Part shown: piece by piece, positions 34,963 to 46,140 of the stretch | How positions within the stretch are numbered: the stretch's first letter is position 1 | Layout: every line of letters starts with the position of its first letter | NCBI GenBank assembly: GCA_036571765.1 | Contig: BROE01000003.1 | Location: forward strand, 11,374,223-11,438,222 | DNA length: 64,000 bases | Direction: 5' to 3' | DNA from: Plecoglossus altivelis | Lineage: Eukaryota > Chordata > Actinopteri > Osmeriformes > Plecoglossidae | Notes under the pieces: generated by a model | Told to the model about the DNA's origin: nothing | Databases searched by the model: none | Seen by the model: the letters and a program-made list of their open reading frames with translations, nothing else | Program-made: the position numbers and the translations under genes

Positions 34963-36171
34963 ACACTAATGACCACATCAGTACAACTCAGTTTGTTAGA
35001 CCTTACACAGAGACACCTGCCCAGTTCAGAAGTTTAATCAATACTAAGCCAAGTTTGTCTTCAGTTGTACGTTGCTTAGAAACTGTTGTATAGGAACAGT
35101 ACTGAAGGCAGACATCTTGATTCAGAATAAATGGCTAAAGTAATCAGTGGCCTTGAGCTGGCATTAAGCGTATAAATCTCTTATCTCTACTTACCCTTAT
35201 CTCTGCTATTAGATGTTCAACAAACCATGGAAGGAGACCCTTACACTCCTGGATTATTTTGTGTCAAGCTCTATATACCGGATACAAAATAGTCCCAACT
35301 TGATCTATATGTTGTGCGTTATTGTAGTCTCATGTATTTGATATGATCCTTGCTTAGGGTGAACCGGCTGTTGAAATAGAGGTTGTAAGGAACAGGAAAG
35401 AGCCCAAGCATTCTGACAAGAACACATCTGATGCACTCAGGCCACACACCTGCCACACTTCGGATGTGTGTGCGCACGTGTCAGTCACAGTATACATTGT
35501 ATGTAGGAGCTAAACGGCCTCAAAACTCCCCAGCAGATGGTTGGAGTGGAAAGTGGGGGTAAAGGAATTCTGTTATTAGGTCAGCGAACCTCCCTTCTGC
35601 CCCCCACATAACTCCCCATCCCCCCCTCCCTCCCCCAATCCATTTTTTTATGCTTATAAAGATCATTTGTGATTTCTTCCTGCTCTGGGGATCCCATCCT
35701 GATTTTCCGTCGACTCGTTCCATCTCTAAAGCTCTGCTCCAATACTATCCCAATGCGTCATTCCCTCCACCTTCCTTTTAATAATCACAGATTCAATAGA
35801 TACTGTATATCTTGTGTTTTGGAACTGCCGCAAAAGGCACAAGTATACTTATTTGACATCGTTATTTCATCCTGCCGTCTTTTTGAGATCAGTGGTGTCG
35901 GTACTACAGAGTCCTGTGTCGTCTGAGGGCAGGAAGGATGCAGGGTTCAGTTGGAGCCTCAGGTTTCCCGAGACCAAGGAGAAGGACAAGACTGAATCAA
36001 AGTGAAGCTTTGTGCTGCAGGGAAAGAAGGAAAAAAGCATTCTGTCCCATCATATCTGTCTACATCTGCAAGGATAGCGCGGATATGAGGATGCTCACAC
36101 TTAAGTATTAAGCGTTGTTCCATATTCGACCACTTGAGAAGAGGAATCCAGGGATACGCACTCTCTTTTCT

Positions 36172-36174
<3 letters not shown>

Positions 36175-36229
<55 letters not shown>
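36175..36229. repeat. (CT)n microsatellite
   Basis: About 27 perfect TC units, followed after a short spacer by a few AC units. Confidence 0.95.
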
Positions 36230-36230
<1 letters not shown>

Positions 36231-38265
36231 GTACATACACATTCACACACACACACGCATGCATATTTAAGGCACATCGGTCTACCCTACAGATACTTCA
36301 CAGTATCTCTGCCCACATCACCATCATGTTTCCAGGACTACTCAGTTGATTGTGAAACAGAAACAACTGAACTGCCATGACTCCAAAAAAAATCACCATC
36401 AATAGAAGTGATCGGATACATTTCCCTTTCGTCCGACTCTTCTGAGACGAAATAGATCAATCAGTTGAATTATTCAGCTTTTAGACTGGAGGCTATTTCA
36501 ATCTATATGCCGTGTGTACAAGCACAAGGGCGTTTCTGCAGCACAGTGGCTTGACAATGTGGTTCTTCAGCTTGTTTGAGAGTAGTCTGTCTTTGTCTCT
36601 TTAATATGCTGGGCCACCCCACTCTCAAGAGAGAGGTATGTGGCACTCCAGTTCCTGCCATCAGCCTGACCTTCTAGTGCCATTTCACACAAGATCTCTT
36701 CTATAAGAGATCTTACTAATCATCTGCAGATGGGTGACCAAACAAGAGTAGTTTGAAGAGTGACGTGTTGATGGAAATAACATTTTCGGAACAAACCTAG
36801 AACTTGACAAAGTAACACCTCGGTTTATAATTGCAAATGTTGGTGCGTTCAACAAATTGTTTCAATTACACAGTAACCTCTGCATGGACACCGACCTCCA
36901 TCACAATTGGTAGAAGTTGTTTCAGTTATTATGCATATGGTCAACTGTTCAAAGATTAGTAGGCTGACTATAAATCCCATAACAGACATTTAGTGGTCAT
37001 AATAACTAGATACCTAAATAACATAGCATATATCTGCACTGTTAAACTGTAGTTGTATCTGAAGTCAATATTTCACTAATAGTAGTAGAGTAACAAGTAA
37101 ATATAAACGTAAGTCCCAGTGGACCAATAGTCCTGATAAATAGAATAATTTAGCCCACGAGAAGTTCAATGTCAGATTCATACAGAAGATAAGACAAATG
37201 CTAACATTAGCTTGACTAGGGTCTCCAAGAGCTGTCTGCATGTTTGAATGTGCTTTCACTTAGTCATTGTTGGATCGTTTGTGCAGACTATCTATCTGGC
37301 TTACAGATGTCTTTTGTATTCCCCTCAAGAGTCAGGGTCCCTTACGTCACTCCGTGCTTGGAAAGACAACCCCCCCCTTAGAAGACTGCAGCCCTGCTCT
37401 GATCCCAGGCAGTCAGCCCCCCGTCATGTCAGTCTTCCACTTTCCCACTGCTGCACTTCTCAGCGTGGCGTTTATTCATCACAGTATTTGGATTTTTTTA
37501 TGTATGGTCAGAGAAATGACCAGAACATCAAAACAACCAGATTCTGAGGAATGGAAATATATGTGGGTTTAATATGGCTTTATATGATAAGATGCATCAG
37601 TGTTACTTTGTCAACACTGGTGAACACGATACACCACTGGTGACAATAAATATGACCCAAAACACATGTTTGCTGTTGCTGTTTTGTTTTGTAATCTCAC
37701 TAGGAGCAAAAACAATGTTATTAATGTGTGCTATATTAAATGTTTAGAAGGGTACTGCACTGCAATTCAAGTGTGGCATAAGTAATTCTTCGTTGAGTAA
37801 AATGGTTCCGGGAGATGGAGTGCTGGCCCCATCTACAGGTGAAAATTGTGTATTGCATTACAATTCTACCTTCTGAAAGTAGTCGCATTTTCTGTCATTT
37901 CTCTACCTATGGGTGCACTTATATCCGTCATATATTTGTTTGCCATGTTAAGTGGCTGTTATCTCACGGATTTAATGTTGCCACACTGTCATACAGTAAA
38001 ACACAAGCCGTCCATTTTGTGTTGTAGATTTGTAATGCCCATACAAGCCAGATAAATCTTTTCTGAGGACGGTGTTTTATAATATGTTTTATAATATACT
38101 ATTCAACTTGAATGTCTGTTGTTTCTCAGTATAGGCTCTCTGTGTAAATCAGATTGGTAATATGAGACCACAACAAAGAAGAAATCCCAAGCTTCCCACA
38201 ACATCAAATGACAATATAACAGTGCGCTACCAATCACCTACAAAATGAGTTTGTCGGAAATATAT

Positions 38266-38682
38266 TCACATTGCTGTAAAACACATAGATAACACAATCA
38301 TAGCTAGTAAGTGAACGTTTGAGAGGTGGGAGTTGTTGCTGTGGTTCGGCTGTCGGTCCTTTAACATCGGGATTGTGTTCAAGGTAACTGGGAACTGGCA
38401 AGGGTCCTCAGAGTAGCATAAACAGTCAAATTTTCCAGCAAACCAGTCAACGTCCTCCTGGGACATTTCACCCTTCACAGCCAGTTCACCGTTCCTGTAC
38501 CTTTTGATCTGGTAGCGCTGCGGGTCAAGATGGAGGTAATCATCTCTGTCCCAAAGCTTCCTCACACAACGGCCCTTGGACCGACACAAAGCCTCGCTGC
38601 ACAGTCGGGTTGCCATGGAGACGTTAAGGATGTAGGGGTTCATGGTCGTATCCAGGTGTTGTCTGGCGTTGAAGCAGGAGTC
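38266..38682 (-). CDS. Hyaluronidase gene 1, last exon
   Basis: The acceptor is TTTTCCCAAAG, followed by DSCFNARQHLDTTMNPYILN. It ends with TGA at 38266-38268 after a hydrophobic tail. Confidence 0.93.
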   Translation of the reverse strand, partial: DSCFNARQHLDTTMNPYILNVSMATRLCSEALCRSKGRCVRKLWDRDDYLHLDPQRYQIKRYRNGELAVKGEMSQEDVDWFAGKFDCLCYSEDPCQFPVTLNTIPMLKDRQPNHSNNSHLSNVHLLAMIVLSMCFTAM

Positions 38683-39995
38683 CTTTGGGAAAATAATATC
38701 ACGGATTAATTTACAAGAATTTTGGATGACCTTTCATCTTCAATGGAATTAAATTTGTATCCATCCAGAGATTGTGTGTGTGTGTGTGTGTGTGTCACAC
38801 TGCAGGCAAGTGAGGGCTACCTCTGACTCTGTGACGTTCATATCTCCCCAGGAGATGACCCCAGCAGCTCCGAGGGCAGCCGCCTCCCCGACCGTGTTCA
38901 CCAGGTCGTACTGGAAACAAAAACCTTACTGGACAAAGTGCTACCACAACTGAAGGTAAGATTACAGCACAATGCCTCACTGCCTGTCTTGTTTGCAAAG
39001 CAAATCACAGATGGCTAAACTCATGTCAGAGAAGGGGAAAATGTGCATTAACCAACCTCAGACATGTAGTCATCAATGCTGTCCTTGTAGACTGGACGGA
39101 TGTAAGCATAGATTGGGATGGAGAGTGTCTGGTTGGGCAGCATGGATACCCTCATTGCTTCCTGGATGCGATGGCGAACATACAGTCGAGCTTGGTAAGA
39201 ATCTCTGAGTACCACCTCTAGATAGATGGACGGAAAGAGGGAGGTGGACTCTTTCCAAAGCCACATCAGTTCGTCGTTCCTTTCCTTCTCAATATCGGGA
39301 CACATTCCGGAATAATGTTTCATATCTTGGTTGTAGTCGTAGTTGTAGCAGTCCGGGTACAGATAGTACCCCCAAAGCCGGTGAGGCCTGAGTCTGATCC
39401 CAAGGCGGAGAGATCGAATAAAGTATCTCTTTGCTGCTTGCTCAAACACCATCTTGGCTCTGTCTTCAGCTTCATCATCAGACAATATTTTGTTCTTTTT
39501 TTTGACAATGTCGATCGAGATTTGCCGATATATGTCCTTGCTCCCCCAGTTGCGGACCCATTGAGGCCGCCATTCCTCAAAGTCCAGAATGGCAAGGCCT
39601 GGTTGGTCTTTAGGAATGTAATATTCAATATCGTCCTCAGCTAGCTCTCGGTGTTCCTGGAAATCGATGAGTTGGGGAAGGCCTTCGTCGTACATTTCCC
39701 CGGTGTCTTCGTCGACGTAGGGGAAGATGCCAAACCGGTCAGTGTAGAATATGGAGATACTTTGGTTGGTTGCAGTCTTCAAAGTGCTGCTCACTAACTG
39801 GAAGTAGGACAAGTCGAGACCCATGCCAAATCTCGTCTCGCAGAGTTCCGTGGGGGCATTCCACATGAACAGAAAGGGATGGTCGGAAACCACAGGTGGG
39901 TCCGTTTTAGGAAGGGCCTTGGTGGTGAGGAGTACAGTTGCTAGGAGGAGAAAGATTAGGAAGTAGCCACCTACTGTAACACTGGTCAGATTCAT
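38266..39995 (-). CDS. Hyaluronidase, SPAM1/PH-20-like, variant active site (cluster gene 1)
   Basis: GH56 endo-beta-N-acetylhexosaminidase expected to cut hyaluronan (and chondroitin) outside the cell. CDS is 39995-39057, 38910-38821 and 38682-38266 on the - strand, 481 aa. Residues 1-27 form a signal peptide; then come HPFLFMWNAPTELC, a barrel with LAILDFEEWRPQW, LWGYYLYPDCYNYDY and NDELMWLWKESTSLFPSIY. The acid/base pair is Asp138 and Glu140, but the residue between is Phe instead of the usual Trp, and the family NGG(I/L)PQ block reads DEGLPQ. The last exon carries the cysteine-rich EGF-like part (SKGRCVRK, FDCLCYSEDPC) and a short hydrophobic end (VHLLAMIVLSMCFTAM), a weak GPI-anchor signal. 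The 90-nt middle exon is phase 0, as in its neighbours. SPAM1-like by overall similarity; orthology within the cluster is not certain. Confidence 0.95.
38821..38910 (-). CDS. Hyaluronidase gene 1, 90-nt exon
   Basis: The acceptor is TTGTTTCCAG and the donor TCAGAG/GTAGCC. It encodes YDLVNTVGEAAALGAAGVIS then WGDMNVTESE; the Trp is the substrate-cleft residue of the family. Confidence 0.93.
39057..39995 (-). CDS. Hyaluronidase gene 1, coding exon A (catalytic barrel)
   Basis: ATG at 39995; 313 codons in phase 0, ending YMSE before a GAG/GTTGGT donor. It contains the signal peptide, the D-F-E motif and most of the barrel. Confidence 0.93.
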
Positions 39996-40494
39996 TTTAG
40001 AACAGGACAGGGGGGACTTTGTTCCTTGAGGAGATCAAAAACAAAGTTGAATCAGTAATAGCATTAATATAATATTTGAAGATAATCCTAGATTGAGTCT
40101 AGATGGTTATGAAGATGGCAACACAAGCTAGGAAGATCTGACTACTTGATCTGCCACACTGATTGCATGTTAGTCTCTTTTTGAAAAAGCATTCTTTGTT
40201 TTTGTTTTGATACGATTTTGAGAAATGGAAATAAACCATGAATTGTGACATCATCATCCAACAGTTCAATTTCATGTTATCATTCACCACCAAGATTGAT
40301 CAAATAGAAGGGATAACGTTGGTTGGTGCGTGGACATATCACAGAAATTACAACACATGATGTATTAACTATACACAACCACGTTAATATTTAGAAAGAA
40401 TAGAATTGTTGCACCCACTGGATTGTCAGATTTCCTACCAGATTCCTCAGTCCACACAACAAGTTCTGTATATGCTGTCCTTCTAGATTGTTAC

Positions 40495-40532
40495 CTCTTC
40501 ACCATAACCCTCCCTCTGTACTGCATCCTGTC
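40495..40532 (-). promoter_or_regulatory. Probable TATA box and non-coding first exon of hyaluronidase gene 1
   Basis: TATTTAAA on the - strand at 40562-40555 is followed about 30 nt later by a short exon that ends GAAGAG/GTAACA (last exon base 40495). A fitting acceptor (CTCCTCAAG) lies just before the coding ATG, so the second exon would begin at 40024. The transcription start is a guess from TATA spacing. Confidence 0.45.
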
Positions 40533-41166
40533 TGTGAGTTGAAATAGCATGTCCTTTAAATAAGATCTGCAATAGCTTGGAGCCAAGCTCAAGTTCTGGA
40601 TCACAAACACCTGTGGAAACTTGTCTCGATCGGCATAAATCACCCAGGGTGCTTTCATTGGGATTTCAAAAGATTTTAAATGTATGTGGTGGCGAAGGGG
40701 TGAGGAAAGGAGACACTCATGACAATGTACTTTAGGGTGGGCCTATTATTAAGAACCTTGGGTAACTGTTACAAGCAGGGAATGTTCTCATGTCAGTCAG
40801 CTTGGCCTGTAGACATTTCTCAACATACGATAAGTAAATATGTTGAAATATGCTGAGAGTGAGGTGTGTATCTGCATTAACTCTCAGTAGTACCTATTAA
40901 GTAACACTGATGTGGATTTTCATTTGGCAGATACTTTCACTTTTAATCAAACAGATTTAATTGAGCATTTACATTTAAATAATAGTTTCAAAATTACATT
41001 TCAAAAGTCCTGGATTCCAGAAAAATCATACATAATCGTATATTGAATCACATTGAATTATACGCTGACTCTGATCTTAGGTATACAAAAGGTACATTCT
41101 CACACCACATGGACTCAAATACAAATTAATTGCTGTGATAATGTAGTGTACATACTGTACAGTATG

Positions 41167-41496
41167 TTAAACCTGAATGGCTATAGGCTTGCTTGGATAA
41201 GAGAGTCTGTCTGAACAGCTGTGACCAGTGTAGCATTGACAGGTGAATTTATTGACCAAGAGATTGAGATCTGCAGAGGAGGGCAAGCCAACAGCAATGT
41301 ACTTCTCCTCCAACTTCAGGATATGGAAGTTGTCGGGGTTTAAATGAAGGTAGTCTGGGGAGTTGTAGTTCTTTCTGACACAGCGCCCGTTGCCTTGGCA
41401 CAGGACATCACTGCAGAGCTTGGCGGCAGCAGTCACGTTAGCGATATAAGGGTTCAGGGTGCTTATCAAGTATTTAGAAAGAGCTTCACATGATGC
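41167..41496 (-). CDS. spam1: Hyaluronidase gene 2, last exon
   Basis: The acceptor is TTCTCATTGCAG, followed by ASCEALSKYLISTLNPYIAN. The frame ends after PIAIQV at 41167. There is no membrane or GPI-type tail. Confidence 0.93.
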   Translation of the reverse strand, partial: ASCEALSKYLISTLNPYIANVTAAAKLCSDVLCQGNGRCVRKNYNSPDYLHLNPDNFHILKLEEKYIAVGLPSSADLNLLVNKFTCQCYTGHSCSDRLSYPSKPIAIQV

Positions 41497-43342
41497 CTGC
41501 AATGAGAAACATGAGACAGACAGTAGGGCAGAGGGAGGTAGTTGACAAGGAAAGCAATTGAATTGTTAAGTCTGTCTCTCCACATCCTTATTTGATCTAC
41601 TAGCTAGTGATCTTATTATGTATTCAGAAATGTAAGTATCCCTGTATATGGATTAGTGGATATTTAACACAGTAAATCCTTGACAGTAGAACAGCGGAGG
41701 AAAAAGAATTATTATGGGTATATACGCAGTAGCCATGAATAGATGCAGCATGCGTGAATGGTTAAATGATTGGCTTAAAAATAATCATTCCATGACACTG
41801 TATCCTCATGCTTTGGTGGGTGTTGCAGTCTTTGCTGGAACCCTGTCTACTGTAACGTGAACATAATTCCTGAGGATGTCCTAAATATAACTCGATGATG
41901 TCAACAGGAGATATTGTGCCCTATGTGGAAGAAAAAGAGAGACCAACGAAATAACTAGGATGAAAGGTTTCTTGGGTGTATTTAACGTTAGAGAGAGTAC
42001 CTCGTCATTGTAGTCTGCACTGGCACCCCACATCACTGTTCCTGAGGCTCCAAGGGCTGCACTTTCTCCTACACTTCTAACCAGGTCCTCCTAGACATGG
42101 GAATGGGAGTGGTTTCATAGTGTTAACGTCAGGCAGAGGTTCAATGTGCTAAATGAAAGCAAACTGAACCTTGATTGAATCTACCGAGACATTTGCAGTA
42201 CTGGATCTTTCTAAATGGTTTCAAAGCAGTTGTGTATCAGTATAAATTACACCCTCTAATTATCACTGACAAGCATTTTATTCAGTTGGAAATATAATTT
42301 CCGCTTATGAATCACAGTGACAGTTTACGCTGGCAGAAATCAAATCAAATTGAGTTGAACTGCTTGGAATTTAATGGCATTGAATGGATCTGACATGAGT
42401 ACTCACCTGACTGAGAAACTGTTTGTTCTGGTCGCGGTAGAGCGGGCGTGAGTACACGTAGATGGGCACAGTGTATGGACGTTGGGGCAGCGCCGCCACT
42501 CTCACCGCCTCCTGAACACGATTCCGCACAAAGTATGCCGCATTTGGGCTGTTGCTCAGCGACAGGGGAAGGTAGATGGAAGGGTAGAGGGCTGTGCTGG
42601 ATTCCCACAACCACAGCAGTTGGTCGTTCAGTTTCTGGGTGTTTACCGGACACGTTCCCGTGTAACCCGGTTTCTCCCAGCCGTAGTTGTAGCAGTCGGG
42701 GAACAGGTAAAAGCCCCACAGCTGGTTAGGTCGGATATTTCTCCCAAGCATCATGGTCTCCTGCATGTAGCTCCTACCGGCTGTTTGGAACTGCCTCTTT
42801 GCTGTTGGGGTGACTTGGTTTTGAGGCAAAGTGGGGTCTCTCTCTTTAGCATAAGAGATGGATAGCTGCCGGTAGATGTCCTTGGATCCCCAGTTCCTCT
42901 CCCACATGGGGCGCCAGTCTTCCCAGTCGATAACGGCCAGGCCAGAGATAGAGTCTGAGGGCATGAAGAGGGCCATGTCAACACTGGCCTTCATCAGGTT
43001 GGCTGTCAGGTTGCCTTTTTGAGGAATCCCACCGTTGTACTCTTGTTTGGTGACTGGGTTGACATGGGGATAGAGGCCCATTCGATCTACATAGAAGAGG
43101 GTAAGGAACTGACCAGGCACAGCAGCTGGAGTGGTCACTGCAGGGAATACTGAGGTGTCCAGATGGATCTCTAACGTCTGGCACACATTTGTAGGAGCAT
43201 TCCAGATAACCACAAACGGATGGCCGTCAATGAGTGGAGGTTCTGTCATAGGTAATGTTAAGGCAGGAATGAGACACCCTATCAGATAAAAGGTGAAGAT
43301 CAGCTGTCTAGAAGATCTCCTCACCTTGATGCTCTGGTCCAT
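41167..43342 (-). CDS. spam1: Hyaluronidase, SPAM1/PH-20-like, probably secreted (cluster gene 2)
   Basis: GH56 hyaluronidase. CDS is 43342-42407, 42090-42001 and 41496-41167 on the - strand, 451 aa. ATG at 43342 is chosen because it starts a basic stretch plus signal anchor/peptide (QLIFTFYLIGCLIPALTL), and a splice acceptor (CCATAG) lies about 10 nt before it; the longer frame upstream is intron. The barrel has HPFVVIWNAPTNVC, NGGIPQ, the catalytic Asp139-Trp-Glu141 in LAVIDWEDWRPMWERNW, and LWGFYLFPDCYNYGW. The last exon (LNPYIANVTAAAKLC, GRCVRKNYNSPDYLHLNPDN) is closest to mammalian SPAM1. The protein stops soon after the EGF-like cysteines (CQCYTGHSCSD) without a hydrophobic tail, so it should be soluble, unlike mammalian SPAM1, which is GPI-anchored. 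The symbol is given for similarity; one-to-one orthology is not shown. Confidence 0.94.
42001..42090 (-). CDS. spam1: Hyaluronidase gene 2, 90-nt exon
   Basis: The acceptor is CATGTCTAG and the donor GACGAG/GTACTC. It encodes EDLVRSVGESAALGASGTVM and WGASADYNDE. Confidence 0.92.
42407..43342 (-). CDS. spam1: Hyaluronidase gene 2, coding exon A (catalytic barrel)
   Basis: 312 codons in phase 0, ending QFLSQ before a CAG/GTGAGT donor. Confidence 0.93.
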
Positions 43343-43582
43343 GTTGACTTCTCTATGGATCAAATAAATGTGAGGATTACATGTTAGAGTATTGAGGGCA
43401 CCATTAATTGCAGCATTCAATGTTCAAAGGATTCTTTCAATTGCATAAAGAAACCGAATGAAATTCTTTGAATGTCATAATGATGGACTTCTCTGTCTTC
43501 ACATTAGAACATTCCTCAAGCTTGTTTATGGAAACTTCGCAACTTACAAGGAAACACCACAGAAAGACTGAGTGGTTCTTAC

Positions 43583-43634
43583 CTGTACAAAATGTTGTAG
43601 GAGTGCATTTCCATGCCATTTGCATGGCTTTATA
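43583..43634 (-). promoter_or_regulatory. Probable TATA box and non-coding first exon of hyaluronidase gene 2
   Basis: TATAAAG on the - strand (43634-43628) is followed by a short exon ending TTTGTACAG/GTAAGA, last base 43583. The next exon would begin near 43352 and contain the ATG at 43342. The leader would be very short (tens of bases). Confidence 0.5.
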
Positions 43635-43791
43635 AGGACCTGGCTACACCAGGCGCATACTTTGGATGTAATCTTGTTTCAATAACTTTTTTTGAACATT
43701 GTTATGTTTGTCATGCACCGCGATATCACTCAAGTGCTTTTTCCCTGGTGGTATCATGAATGTCTGGTTCTGGGCAGTTTTAATACCCTAG

Positions 43792-43965
43792 AGAGAGAGA
43801 GAGAGAGTGTGAGAGAGAACGAGAGAGAGAGAACGAGAGAGGGAGAGAACGAGAGAGGGAGAGAACGAGAGAGGGAGAGAACGAGAGAGGGAGAGAACGA
43901 GAGAGGGAGAGAGAGGGAGAGGGAGAGGGAGAGGGAGAGAGAGAGGAAGAGGGAGAGAGAGAGGG
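43792..43965. repeat. Purine-rich GA minisatellite upstream of hyaluronidase gene 2
   Basis: The 16-bp unit GAGAGAGGGAGAGAAC is repeated about five times, flanked by simple GAGA and GAGGGA runs. The array begins about 160 bp upstream of the predicted TATA box. One strand is almost pure purine, so it could form triplex DNA. Confidence 0.9.
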
Positions 43966-44929
43966 CCAAGGACGACCAAGGCTTATTTGGTTCTATTTTG
44001 TGTGGCTGCCAAGATAAAGTCCATCCATATAGTGGTCTGTAGTACCTGAAAATTGCAGGTATAGCAATAGATCGTACCTGTAATTGAAGAGCTATTTGAC
44101 AAAGTCTGGTCTGTGTAAGAATTTGACAGGTGTAATGGGACCTTGGAGCTCAACCTGTTATTATGTGCATACATGTCCAGGAAGGAAGGAGAACACGGAA
44201 AAATACTTTTCATTTAACGCTGTCTTATTCTCCGAGATGTGATTTAATGTGCGACATACAGGTGAAAAGTCAAATATTTAAAGTTGAAAAATGTGCATGA
44301 ACAGGCATAATAGACACAACCTGATGCAAAAAGTACATTTACAGTTTCCAGTCCCTTTCTCAGATTTCAAATTCTCAAAACTGTTCACTTGTGCATGTCA
44401 TAAAAGCCATTTCTGATTATTTTGAACAAATTGCAATTGCTTTGCTACATTCATGCAAATCATGACAAACGATGGTTGTCTACATTTATTAATTGCTTAT
44501 CTCATGTCATACCCCCCTACATATCTAAGCATTAGTTCAAAAGCCCAGTGCATACATTATTACATGCAAAAGTGTTGAACCAGTAAACATAGTCGTGATT
44601 TCCCTTACTGTACAATGCTACATGGTTGCTTCCTATTTTTCTACCAACTAGTATTTTTCCATTGTGCTATGTAGTGCTGTAAAATAGTAACTTGGTCTGT
44701 GAACGAACTACAGGACAAACAGTAAAATATACCCTAAACATGAATCATGTCTAATCTCTTGCATTCAAGCTCCCACGTACATTAATGTTCAACAATGTTC
44801 TGTTTAAATTGATATGCAATATAGAGAAGGAGCAACCTTGGGTATCTTCAGTCATTATTATCCAAACCTTGACCATGATTACTCTGAAACAACTCACAGA
44901 ATACTGACATAACAAAGCATCTTGATCAT

Positions 44930-45385
44930 CCTTATGTGAACAAGGGTCATTCTGATGCCTGTGATATGTTCACTGACATATTGACTGCGAGATTTCCTTT
45001 TTACCGAGAAACAAATAAAAGAGTTTTGATCTACACCTGCACCTTCTTGGCTGTCTGGCACATTGTCTGACAGTAGTGGGTGCAAACTATGTTTGGTGAG
45101 CGTACAGTCAAAGGTATGTAATCTGACTGCTGCATGTGGTACGATACAGCAAGTACTGCACTCAGGAGGCAGGTTGTCTACTAATCTATTTTCTGTACCC
45201 TGAAGAACAAATGACCTTCATAACACCTGATGCTCTATACATAGTTCTGTTGTGTGTGTGCGTGTGCGTGTGTGTGTTACAATTATAGTCAACACTTAAT
45301 GGCCAAGAGCTATTTTTAATACATATTTTACCTTCATTGCTTTGAGAAATGTAAAAATGAACGTAACCCTGACGCGCTGAATATT
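44930..45385. repeat. Local noncoding tandem duplication, copy 1
   Basis: Several blocks match a second copy 700-770 bp to the right, in the same order and orientation. The best block is CTGTACCCTGAAGAACAAAT to CACCTGATGCT (45193-45234), with one mismatch against 45961-46002. Others include AGCAAGTACTG, GGTTTGGTGAGC-like and a GTGTGTGTGCG run followed by ACAATTATAG. Confidence 0.8.
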
Positions 45386-45629
45386 ATTCTATTATTGTAG
45401 ACATAAGAACCATATCAAGCATGTTAAGGATGATAAAAATATATGATTGATCTCGATACGATATGCCCAGTAAATTGAGTTCCTAATCCTCATAGTCTTA
45501 AAATAAAAAAATAAATTCTTTTAAAATATATTGATAGATTATGTGCTTTTAAATAGGATGGACAATTTGCCTATGATGGGCTTCAATACAAAATGTCCCA
45601 ACAACAAAAATGCATTTTGACTACCTTAT

Positions 45630-46140
45630 TTGTGAACGACAACCTTTCTGATGGCACTGACATGTTCGCTGACATATTCCACGGTCAGATTTCTTTTTGA
45701 CTAAGAAACTAAAAAGGATTTTGGCCTATTGTAACAGACTTTTAAAGGCAATCTATTGAGTATTGCAGATTGTATCAAATGTTTCGAGGATTTGCACTTA
45801 CTGTACAAATGTCAAGGATGATTCAAGAAATGTGCCAAAATGACAGATGGTAGAAGAAAAGGTTTGGTGAGCAAACAAAAGTATGTAATGTGGCTGCTGC
45901 AGCGTGTTACAGTACAGCAAGTACTGAACTCAGGTGACAGGTTGTCTACTTATCGCTTTTCTGTACCCTGAAAAACAAATGACCTTCATAACACCTGATG
46001 CTCCATCAGCAATTTTTTTCCGTGTGTGTGCGTGGTACAAATATAGGCAATGCTTAAGGCCTAGAGCTACTTTTAATACACATTTGACCTTAAATGCTTG
46101 AAAAATGTAAAAATTGTTGTAACCCTGCTGAGCTGAAATT
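45630..46140. repeat. Local noncoding tandem duplication, copy 2
   Basis: The partner of the copy at about 44930-45385. Shared landmarks in order: GTGAACGACAACC-type start, CTGACATATT, GATTTC, TTTGGTGAGC, TACAGCAAGTACTG, CTGTACCCTGAAAAACAAAT, a TG-rich run, then AGAGCTACTTTTAATACACAT and AATGTAAAAAT. Divergence is moderate with indels. Neither copy codes. Confidence 0.8.

Larger units (their letters stand above)
25390..38100. other. Intergenic region between gpr37 and the hyaluronidase cluster
   Basis: About 12.7 kb without a recognised gene. It holds a SINE (27314-27428), CT and CA microsatellites, a C17 run (34924-34940), an exon-like block (29160-29309) and a 150-codon open frame on the - strand near 31731-32189. 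The rest appears to be unique AT-rich sequence. No TMEM229A-like frame was seen. Confidence 0.6.

Noticed and set aside
36689..36720. Short palindrome with AGATCTCTT arms
   Set aside because: Arms are only about nine bases with no flanking duplication; expected by chance in 64 kb.
43343..43420. N-terminal extension of hyaluronidase gene 2 from 43420
   Set aside because: A splice acceptor lies between that codon and the ATG at 43342, and the extension would put a polar segment before the signal peptide.
43692..44042. 116-codon open frame rich in Arg/Glu
   Set aside because: It is translated from the GA minisatellite.
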